The position numbers and the translations under genes were made by a program. Source: JACDAN01 sp963834825 (lineage in GTDB: Bacteria; Actinomycetota; Thermoleophilia; Gaiellales; Gaiellaceae). Taken from it: DNA of 64,000 bases. Numbering within the stretch: position 1 is the stretch's first letter; each line of letters opens with the position of its first letter. The notes below the pieces were generated by a model, which was not told where the DNA came from, searched no databases, and saw only the letters and a program-made list of their open reading frames with translations. Of the stretch, positions 59,076-64,000 are shown one piece after another. The stretch covers positions 1,176,933 through 1,240,932 of the forward strand of contig CAWICZ010000014.1 in assembly GCA_963834825.1 (NCBI GenBank). Reading direction: 5' to 3'.

Positions 59076-62000
59076 GGAGCCGGCCAGAACAGCTCGGGCC
59101 CGCTCGGCGCCGACGACGTGCCCTTTCTGCTCGTAGAGCTCGAGCGCCTGCTCGACGAACGGCGTCGATTCGTCGTCCCGGCCCGTGACGCGAAGCACCT
59201 CGGCGAGATCCATCAGCGCATCGGCGCGCAGCACGAGGAAGTCCGTCTCGGCGGCAAGCGCCACGGCGTCACGGGCGAGCGCCTCCGCCTCGGGCGTGTC
59301 TCCCCGTCTCGCCAGGAGCTTCGCCTGCACCGCGCGCCACTGGACACCGGCAGAGAGGTCGTCCGGCGCCGACGCCCGCTTGCTGACCTCGCTGATCTCG
59401 AACGCCTCGTCGTCGCGACCTTGCGCGTAGAGGGCGTCCGCCAGCTTCGCCGCGAGGTCGGGAAAGGTCGCGATCTCGCCGATCTCGTCCAGGGTCTCGT
59501 AGCCCGAGGCCAACTCCCGCTCGGCCGCAGCGGGATCGCCCGCGAGCATCTCGACGATGCCGTAGGTCTCGGCGGCGGACGCCGCCGTCACTCTCAGCCC
59601 CAGCTCCCCCAGCACCTCCCTGTGCGAGGCGACGAGCTCTCGCGCCTCTGAGAAGGAGCCGGCCATCGCCTTCAACCCGGCGAGCGCACGCAGGGCGGAG
59701 GCGATGATCCGCCGTTGCTGGCCAGGCTTGGCGAGGATCTCCTCGCAGACACGGATTGCCTCCGCAACCGGCATCGGGCCGAAGAACGCGGCTCCGACCG
59801 ACAGGTTCAGGCTCTGCGCCTCGGTGCGGGCGTCGCCGGCTCGCCTGGCGTAGCGAATGGCGCGCTGCAGCGCCTCGTCCGCCTCCGCCGCACGACAGCG
59901 GAACCACGCCGGCCAGGCGAGAACCTCCCAGGCCTTCGCGAGCAGCCGCTCGTCGCCGGCCTTCTCGAACGTCTCGACGAGGCGCCGACCCTCAGCCGCA
60001 ATCTCGTCCGACTCGGCCGGGTTGGTCTGCAGGCGCAGTCGCAGACGGATGAGCAACGCGCGCGCCTCGAGGACCCGATCGTCTGCGGCCGACGCCGCTT
60101 CGATCACCTCCGCGAGCACGCTCTCGGCCCGCTCGAAGTCACCGGTCTCCCTCAGCGCCTCGCCGAGATCGGCCAGCAGCTCCGCCCGACCCGGCGCTCC
60201 CGGCTCGAGGAGCGCCGCGGCACGGGACAGGAGCGTCGCCGCAGCGTGCACATCACCCCGCTCGTACGCCCGCCGGCCCGCGGCGCCGAGCCGCGTCGCG
60301 CCTCGGCGCGCCAGCGCACGAGCGTCGGCGTCCACGGGAGCAAGCTCGGCCCGGTACCTGTACGCCTGCTCGAGGTGGTAGCCGACGATCTCCTCGTACT
60401 CGGAGGCCCGGTCCCCCCATTCCCGTTCGAGCCAGCCGGCAAAGTGCTCGTGCAGGTCGGCGCGCGTGTGCTTCGGCAGCGATTCGTACGCGACCTCCTG
60501 GAACAGAAGGTGCCGGAAGCGGAAGGACTCGTCGCCGACCGGACGGAGGAGCTCGCGCCGAACGAGGCTCTCGAGGGCGGCTCCGACCGCGGCGCGCTCC
60601 TCCTTCGGCGAGAGATCGACGACGGCGGCGCGGCGGAACTCCCGGCCGATCATCGACGCGCGCTGGACAACCCTGCGCTCCTCCGCGTCCAGGCGCTCGA
60701 GCCGTGCGGCGAGCAGTGCGTGGATCGTGGGCGGGATGTCCGAGCCGCCGTCCCCGTGCTCGGCGAGCATCGCGAGCATCTGTTCAATGAAGAGCGGATT
60801 CCCCTCGGCCGCCTCCAGGATCCGGTCACGGAGCTCCTCGGTGAGCTCGCTCCCCGAGAGCAGCAGTTCGATCAGCTGCTCGCTCTCCGTCTTCGAGAGC
60901 GGCTCGAGGAGGGTCGAGCTCACATTCGCGCGCCCGCCGGCCCACCGCGGCCGGGCGTCGAGCAGCTCCGGACGCCCGAGGCAGAGCAGCAGGATCGGTG
61001 ACTCCGACGACCAGTCGGCGACGTGCTCGACGAGGTCGAGGAACGTGGCGTCGGCCCAGTGGACATCGTCGAGGACGAGCACGACCGGACGCTCCCGAGC
61101 CAGCGCCTCGAAGAGCTTCCGCGCCGCCCAGAACGTCTCCTCGTTCGAGCTCGCGCTGCCCGCGAGCCCGGCGGCACCGAGGAGACGGTCGATGATCGTG
61201 TCGGCTTCGTCCTCGTCGGCGAGAACGTCACTAAGGGCCTTCCGCGGATCGGCGCCGTTCAGGCGTGAGACGACCTCGCGCAGCGGCCAGAAGGTGATGC
61301 CTTCGCCGTAGGAGAGTGAGCGGCCCCGCAGGACCTGCGCCCGGTCGGCGATCGAGCCCACGAGCTCCTCGGTCAGTCTCGATTTACCGATCCCGGGCGG
61401 CCCGACCACCGTGAACAGCTGCACGGCTCCCTCGTCGGCCGCGCGCTCGAAGCTCTGTTTGAGCCTGCCGAGCTCCTCCGCGCGGCCGATCATCGGCGTC
61501 TCCATCCGCCGGACGTATCCCGGAGCTCCGGCCTCGACCTCGAGCAACCGCCAGGCGGCTCGTCGGCCGGTGGCTCGCAGAGCGGCCGGGTCGGCCGCCT
61601 CGACCCGCACCGCGTCACGCACCAGCGGTTCGGTCTGCTCGTCGACGAGGATCTCGCCCGGCTCGGCTGCCTGCTGAAGCCGAGCAGCGACGCTCACGGC
61701 ATCGCTGGCGACCAGGCTGTGCGCGACCGCGTTGCCTGCGACCACCTCACCGGTCAAGACGGCGGCCCGCATGGAGAGGGTGATGCCGGAGTCGCGCTCC
61801 AGTTCCGGGACAAGTGAGCCGACTGCGGCTCTCGCCTCGAACGCCGCGCGGACGGCTCGAAGGGCGTCATCTTCATGCACTCTGGGCACGCCGAAGATCC
61901 CGATCACGCCGCCGCCCGTGGACGGTTCCGTATTGGCGCCGTGCCGTTCGAGCACGCCCGTGACGGTCTCCACCGCACGGGCCATCGGCCGCTCCAGCGC

Positions 62001-62887
62001 CTCCGGATCGTGCGGTCCTTCCAGGCTGAGAATGTCGGCGGAGACAACAGAGACCGTCTTCCGCGTCTCCGGCGCGGGCAGCGCCGCTTCCGCGCTCTCG
62101 ACGGCGGGCCGGACCGCCTCCTCGCTCAGCTCGAGCGCGGGATCCTGCATCAGCACGGCCTTCTCGAGCCGCTGGAGCGCCGGGCTCGGCTCGAGCCCGA
62201 GCTCCTCGACGAGCACCTCTCGCGTCTCCTGGTAGACGCGGAGCGCATCCGCCTGCCGACCCGACCGGTAGAGCGCAAGCATCAGCTGACCCCGGAGACG
62301 CTCGCGGAGCGGATGCTGGGCGACGAGTGCCTCCAGCTCGGCAACCACGTCTGCATGGCGTCCGAGCGCGAGCTCTGCGTCGATCCGGTCCTCTATGGCC
62401 GCCGACCGCAGCTCGTCGAACCTGGCCGCCTCCGCCCGTGCAAACGTCGCGTCGGCGAAGTCGACCAGCGCCGGGCCTCGCCAGAGGGCCAGCGCCTCTC
62501 GCAGGTGCCCGACCGCCTCGGCATGCTCGCCCGCGGCCAGCTCCCGCCGGCCTTCCGCGGCCAGGGCCTCGAACCGATCTGTGTCGAGCTCCCCGGTCCG
62601 ACACGCAGCAGGTATCCGGGACTTCGTGTGACGAGCAGTTGCTCTCCGTCAGGAGCGCCGTCGGGCTCCAGGAGCTTGCGGAGCTGTGAGACGCCGTTCT
62701 GAATCATCTTCCCGGCGGTCGGCGGAGGATCGCCTTCCCAGAGGTCGTCGATCAGGCGGTCGCTGGAGACGATCTCGTTCGCGTGCAGCAGCAGGACCGC
62801 CAGCAGCTCGCGCTGGCGCGCGCCTCGCAGCGGGACCGCCGCGTCCCGCGTACGGACCTCGAGAGGCCCAAGGATCCCGTAATCCAT
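58566..62887 (-). CDS. BTAD/SARP-type regulator with degenerate cyclase-like, AAA ATPase and TPR domains (one-base frameshift)
   Basis: A very large signalling protein (about 1270 residues to the end of the TPR region). In order: an OmpR-type winged helix (LGPLEVRTRDAAVPLRG), a BTAD domain (VYQETREVLVEELGLEPSP), a class III cyclase-like domain (VVSADILSLEG, then GGGVIGIFG), an ATPase (GPPGIGKSRLTEEL; VVLVLDDVHWAD) and TPR repeats. The cyclase second metal aspartate is glycine, so this domain is probably inactive. The frame breaks at 62592-62595, where one base is missing from a C run. The family-like part ends near 59080, but the frame stays open to 58566, antisense to the lipoprotein gene. 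Confidence 0.85.
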
Positions 62888-62905
62888 GCCCTTCGTGGTC
62901 CCTTG

Positions 62906-62932
62906 TACCGGAATTACCGGCCGCTTACCGGC
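62906..62932. promoter_or_regulatory. TACCGG direct repeats, candidate SARP operator
   Basis: TACCGG occurs at 62906, 62915 and 62926. The last two are part of exact TTACCGGC copies spaced 11 bases apart (62914 and 62925), the spacing of SARP-family heptamer sites. They lie between the BTAD regulator and a divergent gene. Autoregulation is inferred. Confidence 0.5.
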
Positions 62933-62961
62933 GGATGGGGGACGTGCGCCACCATCGAGAC

Positions 62962-63261
62962 ATGAACACCCGCGTCGTTAGCCCGGTCGAAGGAGGGTTC
63001 CGGCACCCCGTATGCGGTTTTGGGGCGATCGCAGAGGCGTTTGCGGAGGCTTCCGCAGGAACGGGGTCCTGCGAAGAGCTCCGGCAGGCCCTCGATGCAC
63101 GAGCGCACGAGATCGACGTGACGACCACAGGGGTCGCACTTCGTCGCCTCGTCGGCCTCCTGGCGCTCAAGACAGGGGAGACACCCCGCTCGATCCTCGA
63201 AGAGGAGTTCGCGAGATCTCCGAGCGACGAGTTCTGGCGGGGAACGATGGGAGGCCCGTGA
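62962..63261 (+). CDS. Hypothetical protein, 99 residues
   Basis: A 99-residue soluble protein with a helical middle (GFGAIAEAFAEASAGTGS, RQALDARAHEIDVT, LRRLVGLLALKTGE) and no recognised family. Start is ATG 62962; an in-frame ATG at 62935 would add nine residues. It diverges from the BTAD regulator across the TACCGG repeats, so it may be controlled by that protein. Composition is ordinary for the window. Confidence 0.55.
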   Translation: MNTRVVSPVEGGFRHPVCGFGAIAEAFAEASAGTGSCEELRQALDARAHEIDVTTTGVALRRLVGLLALKTGETPRSILEEEFARSPSDEFWRGTMGGP

Positions 63262-63422
63262 ACTACGGGGCCCCTTCCCATCCCGGAACGAACGTCGGCT
63301 CGCGCCTGGGGCGCCTTGCCGGCCTGGGACCGCCGCAGTCCCGGGCCGGATGGCCGACGAAGGGGAGCCCTGCTCCGGGAGAGGCCGCATCCCCCGGGCA
63401 GGGCTCTCGCAGTTAGCTGGGT

Positions 63423-63456
63423 GGCGGCGGAGAGCGCCGCAAGGCTCTCCGCCGCC
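63423..63456. terminator. 13-base perfect hairpin between convergent genes
   Basis: GGCGGCGGAGAGC (63423-63435) and GCTCTCCGCCGCC (63444-63456) pair completely around an 8-base loop. It lies in the 222-base region 63262-63483, which holds no convincing gene. A strong GC-type terminator serving both sides is likely. Confidence 0.7.
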
Positions 63457-63466
63457 TCCCTCCCCC

Positions 63467-63487
63467 CTGACCGCGATACGCGGTCAG
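63467..63487 (-). terminator. Hairpin across the stop codon of the S8 protease
   Basis: CTGACCGCG (63467-63475) and CGCGGTCAG (63479-63487) form a 9-base stem with a 3-base loop. The 5' arm on the minus strand contains the protease TGA stop. Likely terminator. Confidence 0.6.
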
Positions 63488-64000
63488 TTCTCAGGCACCG
63501 AGTAGGCGCCTCCCGAGCGCACGTCGTCGTTGGCGGTGCTGCCCCACGCGACGGAGCCCCAGGCGACCGAGCCCCAGGCCACGGAGCCCCAGGCGACCGA
63601 TCCCCACGCTGCGGACCCCAGGCGACGGAGCCCCACGCTGCGGAGCCCCACGCCGCCGAGCCCCAGGCTGCGGATCCCCAGGCGGCCGAGCCCCAGGCAG
63701 CGTCGTTCTCGACCACGTGGGTCCACCGAGTCGCATCGAAGACGCGAGTAGGGCCTCCGGCGGGGTCGGCGACGAGGAAGTCGTTGAGCACCGAGTGCGG
63801 GTTCGGCGGGTCGACCAGCGCCGCCGCGTCGCCGGCGCTCAGGGTGCCGACGCCGACCGACCGCGGCGCGGCCTGCGGCAGCGGCTTCGCGGTCAGCATG
63901 AGGGCACCCTTGACCTGATCGGGCGTCCAGGTCGGGTGCTCGGCGAGCAGCTCCGCGGCGCTCCCGGACACGACCGGAGCGGCGAACGACGTGCCGGACA
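63484..64000 (-). CDS. Subtilisin-like serine protease (S8), C-terminal part with WGSAA repeat tail, one-base frameshift
   Basis: The C-terminal end of a secreted subtilase; the N-terminus lies beyond the window. The catalytic serine block GTSFAAPVVSGSAAELL is at the very edge, followed by HPTWTPDQVKGALMLTA and the end of the catalytic domain. After a linker (FDATRWTHVVEND) come 11 tandem WGS[AV]A pentapeptides, then GGAYSVPEN and TGA. One base is missing in the repeat between 63615 and 63616, compared with the neighbouring units; adding it links the two halves. The repeat tail may bind the cell surface or help secretion. Confidence 0.9.
   Translation of the reverse strand, partial: VRHVVRRSGRVRERRGAARRAPDLDARSGQGCPHADREAAAAGRAAVGRRRHPERRRRGGAGRPAEPALGAQRLPRRRPRRRPYSRLRCDSVDPRGRERRCLGLGRLGIRSLGLGGVGLRSVGLRRLGSAAWGSVAWGSVAWGSVAWGSVAWGSTANDDVRSGGAYSVPEN
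63541..63702 (-). repeat. Tandem 15-base repeats coding WGSAA/WGSVA
   Basis: About eleven 15-base units, each close to tggggctc[cg]g[tc]ggcc, code the pentapeptide tail of the S8 protease. Units differ mostly at the third codon position and at one Ala/Val site. Homogenised short repeats like this are prone to slippage, and one unit lacks a base. Confidence 0.9.

Noticed and set aside
63541..63702. CRISPR-like repeat array
   Set aside because: The 15-base units have no spacers, stay in frame except for one missing base, and code the protease tail.

Overview
The window is GC-rich, gene-dense DNA (no gap between genes exceeds about 230 bases) from an actinobacterium. The gene set points to a deep branch such as Thermoleophilia (Gaiellales or Solirubrobacterales): a CysO/CysM/Mec cysteine pathway, a DtxR-type regulator, an F420-type flavin oxidoreductase, a SARP/BTAD regulator with an ATPase, and very frequent ATGA/GTGA stop-start overlaps. 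The taxon is inferred from gene content only. No tRNA, rRNA, CRISPR array, insertion sequence or prophage was seen.

Layout. 1-2.5 kb (minus): an M20 peptidase end, the primary sigma factor and a TPR protein. 2.6-6.3 kb (plus): a coupled operon for cysteine synthesis on a thiocarboxylated carrier (rhodanese-MoeB, cysO, cysM, mec) plus a sarcosine-oxidase-like flavoenzyme. 6.3-16.8 kb (mostly minus): a cupredoxin, a pterin dehydratase, rpmB, and a long run priA-def-fmt-rsmB-rpe-ribD-ribE-ribBA-ribH. 16.8-23.3 kb: a ZIP transporter and DtxR regulator sharing a palindromic operator, metK, a DUF3352-like lipoprotein, an aldo/keto reductase and an epimerase. 23.3-34.9 kb (minus): a glycerol and dihydroxyacetone regulon in two runs, glpF-dhaK-dhaL-glpK and glpA-glpB-glpC-dhaM-pgsA-epimerase, separated by a small acidic repeat protein on the other strand. 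34.9-42.4 kb: two small actinobacterial proteins, two PlsC acyltransferases, der, cmk, aroA, tyrA and a DAHP synthase. 42.4-50.1 kb (plus): a chorismate mutase with no standard start codon, a trp leader peptide with attenuator, trpE-G-D-CF-B, a GNAT acetyltransferase, trpA and trpS. 50.2-64 kb: rRNA pseudouridine synthase, VOC and LLM enzymes, an ABC exporter, scpB-scpA, lgt, small secreted or membrane proteins, an ECF sigma with its anti-sigma, a lipoprotein, a giant BTAD/cyclase-like/AAA/TPR regulator and the end of a subtilisin-like protease with a WGSAA repeat tail.

How they work together. Divergent promoters near 42.39 kb send one transcript toward the shared shikimate, Tyr and Phe steps (DAHP synthase, prephenate dehydrogenase, EPSP synthase) and the other to chorismate mutase and the attenuated Trp operon. 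The glycerol region covers uptake, kinase, an anaerobic-type GlpABC dehydrogenase and a PEP-dependent dihydroxyacetone kinase whose DhaM carries its own full enzyme I.

Two features recur. Many start codons sit 6-9 bases after a TANNNT -10 box, the signature of leaderless transcripts. Nine genes (rpe, fmt, dhaM, glpC, trpE, trpCF, trpB, the BTAD regulator and the S8 protease) each contain one single-base frameshift between otherwise intact halves. Most of these are probably sequence or assembly errors, so they are annotated here as full-span genes.
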